Shown piece by piece: positions 6,722 to 13,956 of a DNA stretch of 15,950 nt (the first letter of the stretch is position 1; each line of letters begins with the position of its first letter). The stretch lies in assembly GCF_023227905.1 (NCBI RefSeq), contig NZ_JALOCF010000075.1:1-15950 (forward strand), read 5' to 3'. A program made the position numbers and the translations under genes. The notes under the pieces are model-generated. The model saw only the letters and a list, made by a program, of their open reading frames with translations, was not told the origin of the DNA and did not search any database. Source of the stretch: Methylobacter sp. (GTDB lineage Bacteria > Pseudomonadota > Gammaproteobacteria > Methylococcales > Methylomonadaceae).

Positions 6722-9700
6722 CAGCTTACCCTAGCCAAACTGCGCAGCTCTACCGCTAATTCGCGCGCAGCGCTACGGGAGCCTTGCAGCGTTACGTTTT
6801 TTGAGCCGAAGTTAAAGTTTAGATTGATCGTTTCGCCCTGGGGAGACGGTAACAGCCCGGCGGCGTTTGGCGAGGTATTTGCATCCCCGACCGCACCGCC
6901 GATGGAATAGCCAGGCGCAACAGGGAGCTGCTTGTTGTTCAGGGCGTTCATAAAATTAACGCCGTAATGCTGTACCGCTTCGGTTTTAATGACAAACTCG
7001 CCATTGCTGGCCATGACCGGTACATCGTCGGACGTGCCGGTTCCTGGACCGGTGATAGCGCCGATCACGCGTCTAAAGGTTTGAGCCGCTACCCGACCAC
7101 CGGTGGCAAGATGTTGAATCAGCCCGCCGGTCGCATTGTTTTCTACTTTATTAACATAGACGGTATGGGTGCTGAAGGTATTCTGCTTAATCTCATTAAT
7201 ACTTTTAAAAACCGCCTCAAAGTCCGGATTGACCGCATGAACGGCAGAGGTAGGTGAGGATAATTTTTCGTCGATGCGCGCCTTCATTGACTCTAACGAG
7301 GCAACCGCATCCGAGGTATCCACACCCACCGGTACCGCCGTTAAAAACGCGATCGATTTACGCAATTCTTCCTGGATTTTTGCCAGATCCTCATCGCGCA
7401 TCTTGTCGAACGCGACCACAGCCGGAACAGTGATCTTAGCCTCGGCCAGTTTGGCCTGCAGGGCGGCGATTTCGGCATCGGCATTAAGCGGATCCGCTTT
7501 GATCTTGACCGTCAGCTCTTTAGCCGCTGTCAGTGCGGCCAGCTTGTCCATTTCGACTTGCGCAGCAGTCGCATCGATCGATAACTTTACTTGAGCCTTG
7601 CTGTTTACATCCGCAATCGTCCTATCCAGTTCGCCTTTAAAATCGGCCAATCCTGACTTAGCGCCATCCAGCGATGCCGCGACGCTTTTTGCCTGCGCCA
7701 GCTGAGCATTACCCAGTCCTGACAGCGCGCTATCGGCCAGCGCCGCCGACTCCTTGATCTGCTCAATGGATTTAGCAATAGCAGTATTTTCGCTAATCGC
7801 CTCTTTACGCTGGGTTTTACCTTGCCCGTCTTTGGACACATTATCGACCGCATGAGCTGTGCTCTCGGCCAGACGTATTGCCTCATCGGCAAACTTTTTG
7901 GCATCGGTAAAGTTGCCTTCCAAAATGGCTTTTTTTGCAGCGGCTTGTTTTTCGTCGATCTGTTTTTGCTGGTCGGCATAGGCCTGCACATCGCCCATGC
8001 CTTTTTGCTGCAAGGCGCGGACTTTATCCTCAACGCTGCGCGATAGGTTTTCGCGCTCTTCAGCGGTATGGCGGACGGCATCTAATAAACGATGCTCCTC
8101 ACTGATCATGTTATCAACCGATGCCTGATAGGCGATGACCACCGTTTGCAGGCTGCCGATGCGCGCCTCAGCACCCTGCTGTTCCAATGCCGAAATATCA
8201 CCACCCGCCTTCCGGGCTAATTCAATAGCCTTGCCGTAGGTTTCATCCCAGGTTTGATCCAACTGGATTTTGGTATTCAGGGCCGCGGCGGTTTTTTCAA
8301 ACTCGGCGGCAATGACCGCCTGGGTAGTTTCGGCTATTTTTTGCTTTTCGCTGGTGGCCACGTAGTCGATCGCATAAAGACGGTCTTTTAGAGCGGCGTC
8401 GATCTGTGTGCTTTGCACCTCGAATGCAGTAGTGATGGCCTTGGCTGCATCATCATAGGGCTTGACCATAGCTTCAGAGTGGGTAATTGCTGCGCCCTTC
8501 GCTTTGGTCAATGCCGCATCAATGCCTTCGGCCATACTGTTGGCTGATGTTTTCAGTTTGTCGAAAATTGATGGCACCGGCGCGGTATCGACTCGGCCTA
8601 TAGCTGCGCGAGTCTCTTCAAAACTGGCATCAATCTTTTTTAATTCCTCGCCGAATTTATGCCAATTTTCAAACGATGGATGCGCCAACGCTTCGCCAAA
8701 CGCGACAATCTTAGCGATATTGTGGGCGGCATTCGCACCTGCGACCTGAACCCATTCAAATTGCCGTGCCCATTCGCCGATTGCGACGCCAACCTCAGCA
8801 GCAGCGACCAACGGTATACCCCAGCTGATAGCCTTTACTGCTTTCGCAAACAATGTAACTGGAACCGTAGCGGCAGCAGCAGCCTCTCCTTGAGCCAGAG
8901 TAGCTGCAGCCTGCGCCTCTTGCGCAGCGACCAGTTCCGTATTCATCCGCGCATTACTGGCACTCAAAGCAGCCAAGTCTGTAAGGATAGCCGCGCGGGC
9001 GATCTCAGCCGCTGTCAGGCTGGTAGTAGCTTGTGTTAGTAACCAGGTTGTAGTGGTAGTTTGAACGGTCGCCTCAAGAGCCGCTATGGTAGCGCGGGTC
9101 TGTGCGATAGAGGCATTGGTTGCCGCTAATTTAGCCAGCGCCTCGCCCCTGGCTAAAACAATGACCTCCTGAGTGGCGATTATCTCAGCCTCTCGGGCCG
9201 CTGTTGCTGTAGCAATGGCCGCCGCTTCAGCACTAGCTGCAGCGGCGGCCGTTGCAGCTACCTCGGTCGCCGCCACCGTTGCGGCTCTTGCTGCCAGCAT
9301 GGACTCGGCATAAAGGACAAGGCCTTTGAGCTTATTGGCACCGAACGCGACCAGCAGCACCTCACCGGCGCGGACGGTCAAGGTAACCAGACCGTCTAAA
9401 TGATCAGTTATAAATTCAATACCGCCCGCAATGCTATGCGTGGCATCGTTTGCATCTTTTGATTTGCCGACGTACTGTAAAAGCTTATTTTCCAGCCTTG
9501 TCCACACTCCACCGACCGTAATATCCAGCGTAGCGTACTCTCTGGCCAATACATCTTTTTGCGACAGCAGTGCGGCGGTAACTCGCTCTGACGACAACTC
9601 CCCCGCCTCGGCCATTACTCGCAATTTTGTGATAGGGACGTCCAGTCCATCCGCTATAGCCTGCATTAACCGCGGCGCGACTTCATTTACTGAGTTATAC

Positions 9701-10197
9701 TCATCGCCGCGAAATACAAGACTTTGAAGCGCTTGGGTAAACTGTTCGATGCCACCTACAGATGCGGCCGCCGATGCGCCGGATAACTTAAAGGCTTGTG
9801 CGGTTGCTTCTGTTATCTGGAGCGCTTGCGTTTGCGTACCCCCTAACGCCCTCATGGCTGACTGGGTCTTGGCGTATAGTCCAGCTATCGCTGTCAGCGC
9901 CGTGCGCGTCCGTTGCGCTATATTAAAATCCTCGGTCTGCGCCTGCGTATATTCAGCGACAGATCGAGTGGCAACCTTGATTTTTCCGGATAACTCAATG
10001 TACTTGTCAGACAAATCAACTAGGTTTCCAATGCCCCCCTTAATCGCGACAAAGCTGAATAGCCCGATCATCAGCGTCTTAACGCGATCGATCTCTTGGC
10101 CAATGCCGTTGACGTGTTGGCGGGCAGTATCCAGCCCACGACTGGCTTCGTCTTGCAGCCTTAAAATTATTTTAGCAACGAGCGAGGTGTCAGCCAT
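6721..10197 (-). CDS. Tail tape-measure protein (1158 aa)
   Basis: This protein sets tail length and lies inside the tail tube. Residues about 60-250 match the tape-measure N-terminal domain: YIELSGKIKVATRS, a helix pair, then RALGGTQTQALQITEATAQAF, FRGDEYNSVNEVAPRLMQ and AEAGELSSERV. Hydrophobic segments occur at 41-62, 272-296 and 445-475, fitting the membrane-insertion parts of such proteins. Residues 300-445 are extremely Ala-rich with short heptad-like runs, and 560-1000 are long coiled-coil-forming helices rich in Ala, Lys and Glu. Residues 1050-1079 carry the usual C-terminal motif GPGTGTSDDVPVMASNGEFV. A 1158-residue measure predicts a tail of roughly 170 nm by the usual 1.5 Å per residue. 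The start has only a weak AGG and follows a 97-bp gap. Confidence 0.95.
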   Translation of the reverse strand: MADTSLVAKIILRLQDEASRGLDTARQHVNGIGQEIDRVKTLMIGLFSFVAIKGGIGNLVDLSDKYIELSGKIKVATRSVAEYTQAQTEDFNIAQRTRTALTAIAGLYAKTQSAMRALGGTQTQALQITEATAQAFKLSGASAAASVGGIEQFTQALQSLVFRGDEYNSVNEVAPRLMQAIADGLDVPITKLRVMAEAGELSSERVTAALLSQKDVLAREYATLDITVGGVWTRLENKLLQYVGKSKDANDATHSIAGGIEFITDHLDGLVTLTVRAGEVLLVAFGANKLKGLVLYAESMLAARAATVAATEVAATAAAAASAEAAAIATATAAREAEIIATQEVIVLARGEALAKLAATNASIAQTRATIAALEATVQTTTTTWLLTQATTSLTAAEIARAAILTDLAALSASNARMNTELVAAQEAQAAATLAQGEAAAAATVPVTLFAKAVKAISWGIPLVAAAEVGVAIGEWARQFEWVQVAGANAAHNIAKIVAFGEALAHPSFENWHKFGEELKKIDASFEETRAAIGRVDTAPVPSIFDKLKTSANSMAEGIDAALTKAKGAAITHSEAMVKPYDDAAKAITTAFEVQSTQIDAALKDRLYAIDYVATSEKQKIAETTQAVIAAEFEKTAAALNTKIQLDQTWDETYGKAIELARKAGGDISALEQQGAEARIGSLQTVVIAYQASVDNMISEEHRLLDAVRHTAEERENLSRSVEDKVRALQQKGMGDVQAYADQQKQIDEKQAAAKKAILEGNFTDAKKFADEAIRLAESTAHAVDNVSKDGQGKTQRKEAISENTAIAKSIEQIKESAALADSALSGLGNAQLAQAKSVAASLDGAKSGLADFKGELDRTIADVNSKAQVKLSIDATAAQVEMDKLAALTAAKELTVKIKADPLNADAEIAALQAKLAEAKITVPAVVAFDKMRDEDLAKIQEELRKSIAFLTAVPVGVDTSDAVASLESMKARIDEKLSSPTSAVHAVNPDFEAVFKSINEIKQNTFSTHTVYVNKVENNATGGLIQHLATGGRVAAQTFRRVIGAITGPGTGTSDDVPVMASNGEFVIKTEAVQHYGVNFMNALNNKQLPVAPGYSIGGAVGDANTSPNAAGLLPSPQGETINLNFNFGSKNVTLQGSRSAARELAVELRSLARVS

Positions 10198-10238
10198 GAA
10201 AGAACCTGAGAAACATGCTTACATCCCTGTTAACCTGG

Positions 10239-10261
10239 ATACCGGCAATCCCTGCCGGTAT
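10239..10261 (-). promoter_or_regulatory. Perfect hairpin between the tail tube and tape-measure genes
   Basis: Arms ATACCGGC (10239-10246) and GCCGGTAT (10254-10261) are perfect 8-bp complements around a 7-base loop. The hairpin sits between the stop of the tail tube gene (10295) and the ATG of the tape measure (10197). No T-tract follows on the minus strand, so complete termination is unlikely. It may trim the expression ratio between the abundant tube protein and the low-copy tape measure, by partial attenuation or by protecting the tube mRNA end. The function is inference. Confidence 0.4.
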
Positions 10262-10294
10262 GACGTTAAACGTTCGTACGGCGCGCCCTGCAAA

Positions 10295-11059
10295 TTACGC
10301 AGACTGCCACTTCTTAATGCGATAAGGATTGTTGCTGCCCTGTTGTGTCACCATAAACCCCGACAAATCCAACTCGGAGAATTTATCCGACATAAAATCA
10401 ACCGGTGAACTGGGCGTCAGATGCGCCTCGTCAATTTCGATTTCGACATTTTCGCCGTCTGCCTTATTAACCCCATCAATCAGAATATAGGCGACAACCT
10501 CGGTCGTAGTCGCTGCGACGGTTGCAAACCCTGAATAAGCCGCACAGGCATAATCAATATGCAATGACTCGGCGTTGGTCATAGACCCTGTTGACAGCGG
10601 CTGAATCATGCCCACCGCGTAATTTACGGTATAGTCCGTGCCTTCAACATAAGTCACCAAATCAGTAGCCGTATCGGTTACCACCACGGATCCGGCGGTA
10701 ATATTGCGGTTAACCAGTTTTACAAAGCAATCCAGCTTTGCCGCAATAACCTCATTAGTCACCGTTTGCGCACCGCCGCTTAATACCGACGATTCGCCCA
10801 TCATGGCGATGGCCATCATTTTTGAGTTAAATGCCGAGAATTTCAGCTTTAGCTCTGCCGGTTCCTGCGTTGATGCCACAGCGGTTACCTGTCCCTCGGT
10901 TGCCCGATCCTTCGAGATTTGCGTAATCACTTTTGCTTTAGGCGTGACATTAAAATCGATCACCCCCGGCACTTGTTTCAGGCCCTGGGATACACCATTG
11001 ATTTTGGTATTAATATAGACGGTGCCTTTGATCTGTAGTGCGCCAGTTACTTCAGTCAT
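10295..11059 (-). CDS. Major tail (tube) protein (254 aa)
   Basis: The N-terminus (GALQIKGTVYINTKINGVSQ, then GLKQVPGVIDFNVTP, with later RATEGQVTAVASTQEPAELK and LKLKFSAFN) matches the siphovirus tail-tube family, in which a GxVY-x(5)-NG segment precedes a strand-rich fold. The middle is a two-sheet beta domain (VVVTDTATDLVTYVEGTDYT, SLHIDYACAAYSG), and the end (IEIDEAHLTPSSPVDFMSDK, FSELDLSGFMV) is typical of the same family. It lies before the tape measure, as expected for the tube gene. The ribosome binding site is GGAG about ten bases before ATG. No sheath gene precedes it, so the tail is probably non-contractile. Many copies form hexameric rings stacked along the tape measure. Confidence 0.8.
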   Translation of the reverse strand: MTEVTGALQIKGTVYINTKINGVSQGLKQVPGVIDFNVTPKAKVITQISKDRATEGQVTAVASTQEPAELKLKFSAFNSKMMAIAMMGESSVLSGGAQTVTNEVIAAKLDCFVKLVNRNITAGSVVVTDTATDLVTYVEGTDYTVNYAVGMIQPLSTGSMTNAESLHIDYACAAYSGFATVAATTTEVVAYILIDGVNKADGENVEIEIDEAHLTPSSPVDFMSDKFSELDLSGFMVTQQGSNNPYRIKKWQSA

Positions 11060-11061
11060 AA

Positions 11062-11244
11062 TTATTTAACTCCAGCTGATTTAGGCGCTACAACGCCACG
11101 GTTGCGCAACCAGTTAGCTTGCGCCTCGGTTACGTTGATTTTGTCGCCCAGCTTGCAGGGCTGGCCACCGTGCGTATGTGGCATTAATAGCGTCACCTCA
11201 ATGGTGGTCGCGGGTTTTTCGGTTTTTTCGGGTAGTTCAGCCAT
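11062..11244 (-). CDS. Small gp35/DUF7210-like protein (60 aa)
   Basis: The core VTLLMPHTHGGQPCKLGDK followed by INVTEAQANWLRNRGVV matches a small module resembling Mu gp35 / HI1506 / DUF7210 proteins: a strand pair, a G-x-x-I turn, and a helix ending in a glycine. I chose the ATG at 11244, because AGGAG (11256-11252 on the minus strand) stands seven bases upstream. The alternative GTG at 11283 adds 13 residues but has no ribosome binding site. It lies between the gp37-like neck gene and the tail tube. The same fold appears twice in the 144-residue protein downstream of the capsid gene. Function is unknown; it is probably a small neck or tail-completion component. Confidence 0.65.
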   Translation of the reverse strand: MAELPEKTEKPATTIEVTLLMPHTHGGQPCKLGDKINVTEAQANWLRNRGVVAPKSAGVK

Positions 11245-11251
11245 GGGGCCA

Positions 11252-11256
11252 CTCCT
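11252..11256 (-). promoter_or_regulatory. Strong Shine-Dalgarno deciding the start of the small protein
   Basis: AGGAG on the minus strand lies seven bases before the ATG at 11244. It supports this start over the in-frame GTG at 11283, whose upstream bases contain no match to the 16S rRNA tail. Confidence 0.6.
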
Positions 11257-11279
11257 GATGATTAATGGATTGTTGAATT

Positions 11280-11738
11280 TCACAGCGGCACGGCGCTGCC
11301 GGTGGTGATGACTTTCGTTGAAAACAGCGCTGGAAGATGTGCAAACCCGTTATCGTCCGTGGCGCGGTAGGGGGATTTTTGCCGGTACAACTCGCCGTGA
11401 TCCGGCGATAATAGGAATCCTTGCAACGCAACCAACGCGTTCAGAAGAATCAGCCCGGCATCCTGCCGGGCTGAATTACCGGCATCAGCAACATTTTTCG
11501 CGGACACAATGATTAGCCAGAATTGCTCACTGCTTTGAACCTTGCCGCGCTGAGACTGGCCGCCTTGACCAACGACAGGCACATCATCAAAAAAAATCAC
11601 ATTGACCGAGCCGTCCAGGGCATTTTTAGTCACCCACGCAGGAGACGGCGCAGGGCGGATTTTATTCGCGTCGGCAACCTGCTCATCAACCAGACGCTGA
11701 ATAATCAGCCCGGATGCAGAGAGGAAATTACCGAGCAC
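11280..11738 (-). CDS. gp37-like neck / tail-terminator protein, DUF1834-like (152 aa)
   Basis: A predicted helix (SASGLIIQRLVDEQVADANKI) is followed by an alternating strand segment (SVNVIFFDDVPVVGQ), a strand (EQFWLIIVSA) and a C-terminal helix-loop pair with LLSPDHGELYRQKSPYRATD and LPALFST. The length and pattern fit the Mu gp37 (DUF1834) family, which acts at the head-tail interface or as tail terminator. The start is GTG, with GGAG about nine bases upstream. The in-frame region above it is open to 11774 but has no better start, and an ATG at 11763 is out of frame. This is the first gene after the 183-bp intergenic region, so it probably begins a new transcript. Confidence 0.65.
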   Translation of the reverse strand: MLGNFLSASGLIIQRLVDEQVADANKIRPAPSPAWVTKNALDGSVNVIFFDDVPVVGQGGQSQRGKVQSSEQFWLIIVSAKNVADAGNSARQDAGLILLNALVALQGFLLSPDHGELYRQKSPYRATDDNGFAHLPALFSTKVITTGSAVPL

Positions 11739-11796
11739 AGGGCAGCGCTCCGCAGAGGCGCATAGCGTCGCTGCTTAGGTGTAATTGATTGAGTGA

Positions 11797-11802
11797 ATTA
11801 TA
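11797..11802 (-). promoter_or_regulatory. Consensus -10 box upstream of the gp37-like gene
   Basis: TATAAT on the minus strand, about 58 bases before the GTG start at 11738, matches the sigma70 -10 consensus fully. The expected -35 position (about 17 bases upstream) reads ATATCA and is weak, so an activator may be needed. A nearby inverted repeat could be its operator. Confidence 0.45.
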
Positions 11803-11810
11803 AAATTTCA

Positions 11811-11831
11811 TGCTGCAATGATATTGCAGCA
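11811..11831. repeat. 9-bp inverted repeat next to the -10 box (possible operator)
   Basis: TGCTGCAAT (11811-11819) and ATTGCAGCA (11823-11831) are perfect reverse complements around GAT. The repeat covers the -35 region of the TATAAT promoter at 11797-11802 on the minus strand. It may bind a regulator or form a stem in the RNA; no T-tract follows it. Confidence 0.45.
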
Positions 11832-11846
11832 GAGTGGGGTGATGTA

Positions 11847-11862
11847 TCCGAAGCGCTTCGGA
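11847..11862. repeat. 16-bp perfect palindrome
   Basis: TCCGAAGCGCTTCGGA reads the same on both strands. It lies between the terminator-like hairpin (11885-11908) and the promoter region at 11797-11831. The AAGCGCTT core resembles the half-site geometry of LacI-family operators such as cre sites, but the flanks differ from any consensus I know. It could also form a hairpin with a 4-base loop. Confidence 0.5.
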
Positions 11863-11884
11863 AGAGGCGGAATATTGTAAGGGG

Positions 11885-11908
11885 AAAATGGGCGGATGAC
11901 GTCCGCCC
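11885..11908 (-). terminator. Rho-independent terminator-like hairpin after the fibre cassette
   Basis: On the minus strand a GC-rich stem (GGGCGGA, 11908-11902, pairing with TCCGCCC, 11896-11890) encloses a 5-base loop and is followed by ATTTT (11889-11885). It starts 14 bases after the stop of the 128-residue gene. The tract of only four T residues after an A makes it a moderate terminator. Confidence 0.6.
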
Positions 11909-11921
11909 GGAATGAGACTAT

Positions 11922-12308
11922 TTAAACCGGCTGATTAAAATTAAACGTCAGCGCGGGGATACTAACGGTATTGCCGGTTGTGACAACCTGATCGGTGGTC
12001 TCATCAGTAACTGTCAGCACCTTACTGTTGGTATCATCCAGCAGCGCGAAATGAAGATTATCAGTGACTAAACTTGCCGTCGTTGCCGTGGGGGCTTTAG
12101 CGGTTGATGTGACTTTGCGTCCAAGGGTGCCCTGATCGGCCAAGGTAAAATCGGTTGACGTGGTTGCCGCTGCGGCAACGATATTGCCGGTTACAGTCGC
12201 GTAGGAATCACCGGCCGTATAATTCTTGATTAGCGCTACGCGTTGGGTGTTGGTTTTAATCCTCGACAGACCGTTGTCCAGCACATCGGGATGATGATAT
12301 TTGCTCAT
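11922..12308 (-). CDS. Conserved phage protein, likely fibre-associated (128 aa)
   Basis: The protein starts MSKYHHPDVLDNGLSRIKTN and continues with AGDSYATVTGN, a strand block (DFTLADQGTLGRKVTSTAKA) and LHFALLDDTNSKVLTVTDET. I recall this pattern from phage proteins of the same length that travel with fibre genes: HPDVLD near the N-terminus, GDSYATV, and a LLDDTNSKVLxVTDET motif. The end (PALTFNFNQPV) fits a beta-sandwich. A good ribosome binding site (GAGG, about six bases upstream) supports the start. It is the last gene of the fibre cassette and is followed by a terminator-like hairpin. The role is unknown. Confidence 0.65.
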   Translation of the reverse strand: MSKYHHPDVLDNGLSRIKTNTQRVALIKNYTAGDSYATVTGNIVAAAATTSTDFTLADQGTLGRKVTSTAKAPTATTASLVTDNLHFALLDDTNSKVLTVTDETTDQVVTTGNTVSIPALTFNFNQPV

Positions 12309-12318
12309 GGTTACCTCG

Positions 12319-13155
12319 TTATGTAATTGTGATTGCGTTAGTATCAGCCGTTGGGGTCATCGTAGACGCAGTGCCGACCAGCTGTTGTGTTTGTGTAATA
12401 GCAGCGACATTGGATATCGGTGTCATGCCTGCCGCAGACCCGGACAGCTGTTGTATTTGAGTGATGACATTTGTATCGGCCGTCGGCGTCATCAAGGTCT
12501 CAGCCGACTGCATACTCAATAGAGTCCCTGGCGTGTAATAGCTGTTTAAATTAACCGGGACTCCTGCGGAGGCCAGCGTTGCGCCGTTTAGGTCGATGGC
12601 GGCCGTTACCTCTCCAAAATCTGTCGCCTGGACGACATATTCATATTCCCATGATGTAGACGTAGCCGCTGATTGGCTAAGCAGGTATGTATTGGCACCG
12701 ATAGTGACTGATAACTTCGGCGGACCGTTCGTCACGGTAACTGGATCCAGCATCTGCACAGCAAAATACAGTACGCTACCGGCTCCATTAAGGCTATGAA
12801 TAGCGGCAGGCACATTAACGACAGATGGCGCTACAACGACATCATCGTATGTAGCCCGTATAATGTGCTGCAGCCCGGTGCTGCGCATACTCGGCAATGC
12901 AAACGTATTAACGCCGTCACCGCCATAACTATTACCCAGCACGGCAAACAGGTCAGGATAAGCACTAACAGATAATAACTGTGCCTGGCAAATTGCGAAA
13001 CCGTTTGGAACTGTGCTAACTGGCCAGAGATACATCACCCCCACCATTGCTCCCAATCCCAGATTAGCGCGAGCCTCGGCCGCAGTCGTACCACCGGTGC
13101 CGCCCTCAGTAATCTTAACAGCCCTGTCCAGCGACTTTAAAACAGGGATACCCAT
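12319..13155 (-). CDS. Collar-domain tail fibre with C-terminal repeats (278 aa)
   Basis: Residues 18-37 hold the fibre linker EGGTGGTTAAEARANLGLGA, a motif common at the junction to fibre tips. Residues 37-95 are a phage tail collar domain: MVGVMYLWPVSTVPNGFAIC, YPDLFAVLGNSYGGDGVNTF and LPSM. Residues 110-215 are beta-rich, and residues 222-278 are a 22-residue repeat, two and a half copies of MTPTADTNVITQIQQLxGSA. The gene begins three bases from the upstream stop, so it is translated with the 263-residue fibre gene. It is probably the tip of an appendage that contacts the cell surface. Its position inside the neck region rather than at the end of the tail operon is unusual. Confidence 0.75.
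   Translation of the reverse strand: MGIPVLKSLDRAVKITEGGTGGTTAAEARANLGLGAMVGVMYLWPVSTVPNGFAICQAQLLSVSAYPDLFAVLGNSYGGDGVNTFALPSMRSTGLQHIIRATYDDVVVAPSVVNVPAAIHSLNGAGSVLYFAVQMLDPVTVTNGPPKLSVTIGANTYLLSQSAATSTSWEYEYVVQATDFGEVTAAIDLNGATLASAGVPVNLNSYYTPGTLLSMQSAETLMTPTADTNVITQIQQLSGSAAGMTPISNVAAITQTQQLVGTASTMTPTADTNAITIT
12322..12492 (-). repeat. 22-residue repeats at the end of the collar-domain fibre
   Basis: Residues 222-243 (MTPTADTNVITQIQQLSGSA), 244-265 (MTPISNVAAITQTQQLVGTA) and 266-278 (MTPTADTNAITIT) share a 66-bp period. The first and third are closer to each other than to the middle copy. The unit has a strand-turn-strand look and may form a stacked fibre tip. Confidence 0.7.
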
Positions 13156-13156
13156 G

Positions 13157-13948
13157 CTAAGCCTGGACTGTTACACGCATAGAGTTAAGCGCCGGTGCTG
13201 CGTCGAACAGCACCGTGACCGAATTCGTCCCGGTATGCTGCACTTCGGCAATTACCTGTCGCTTACTGCCCCCCACTTCACGAATATAGACCTGAACATC
13301 ATCGGTGCCTAAATTATGCGTCACGGCAATGCTGGTAGCTGAGGCATCACCGATAGTGGTTGAGTAGCGCTTGGCACGGCCTGCATAGGTCGCCAATTTA
13401 AGCGGAGTCACAAAGCGAGCGTCATCCGTTCCGGTATCAGTCTCAGTCTGTGTCGCTATTTCGGCGATACCCGGCGTCGATTCACTGGCGCTGGGGGAGG
13501 CGGTACCGAAATCCGTCCAAATCACATCATTGGTATCGATAGTGCCGTTTACCTGAGTTTGTCGATAAGTCACCCCGGCGTCAGTACCTTCATCAACTGT
13601 CGTGACAGCCGACTCCAGATCGGCGAACGTAGCTGCGTCGGCAGCGCGGGTCAACGGTGTAGCCGCACCGTTCCAAATATAGATGCCGTTTTCAGCGACG
13701 GTCGTTTGAGCTTTTACCAGCACCCGGTCATTGATCGACATCGTAATGCCGTCAATGGTCGCACCTGGCGATGCAATGGTTACATCGACCTGTGACGCAA
13801 CTCTAATGTTGTCTTTCCAGGCGATATTGGCAACAGCCGCATTAAGCTGCTCATAGGTTACCGGTTGACCCACCGCTACTGCAGCAGCAAGGTTAGTGAG
13901 GCGGTTGGCTCCGCCCAAATCAAAAACGGTATTAACTAAAATGGACAT
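13157..13948 (-). CDS. Tail fibre shaft protein (263 aa)
   Basis: Residues 43-148 match a widespread fibre repeat domain: WKDNIRVASQVDVTIASPGA, TIDGITMSINDRVLVK, TTVAENGIYIWNGAATPLTR, DEGTDAGVTYRQTQ and DVIWTDFGTA. Residues 155-186 carry ASESTPGIAEIATQTETDTG with FVTPLKLA, a segment found in fibre and receptor-binding proteins. The C-terminus (SIAVTHNLGTDDVQVYIREV) is a beta domain that resembles the end of the 130-residue protein, including its TINHNFG segment. This suggests a shared fold or duplicated tip module. AAGGA about five bases before ATG supports the start. It probably forms the shaft of a fibre and works with the collar-domain gene that follows. Confidence 0.75.
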   Translation of the reverse strand: MSILVNTVFDLGGANRLTNLAAAVAVGQPVTYEQLNAAVANIAWKDNIRVASQVDVTIASPGATIDGITMSINDRVLVKAQTTVAENGIYIWNGAATPLTRAADAATFADLESAVTTVDEGTDAGVTYRQTQVNGTIDTNDVIWTDFGTASPSASESTPGIAEIATQTETDTGTDDARFVTPLKLATYAGRAKRYSTTIGDASATSIAVTHNLGTDDVQVYIREVGGSKRQVIAEVQHTGTNSVTVLFDAAPALNSMRVTVQA

Positions 13949-13956
13949 GTTTTTCC

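Noticed and set aside
7605..8081. A 158-residue minus-strand open frame inside the tape-measure gene
   Set aside because: It is an alternative frame within the Ala/Lys-rich coiled-coil coding region, with no start signal and a composition that follows from that region's codons.
10198..10294. A frameshifted tail-assembly chaperone gene
   Set aside because: The gap is only 97 bp, the frame upstream of the tape-measure ATG is closed by a stop eight codons away, and no slippery sequence with an extended second frame is visible.
9749..10408. A 219-residue open frame on the plus strand opposite the tape-measure start
   Set aside because: It crosses the tape-measure start and the tail tube end in the antisense direction. 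Its composition mirrors the Ala-rich tape-measure codons, and no plus-strand operon exists nearby.
11245..11283. The longer GTG start for the small gp35/DUF7210-like protein
   Set aside because: It has no ribosome binding site, whereas the ATG at 11244 has AGGAG at an ideal distance. The added 13 residues do not extend the recognised module.
12319..13155. A diversity-generating retroelement target in the collar-domain fibre
   Set aside because: Repeats are at the C-terminus, but there is no reverse transcriptase gene, template repeat or C-type lectin signature in the window.
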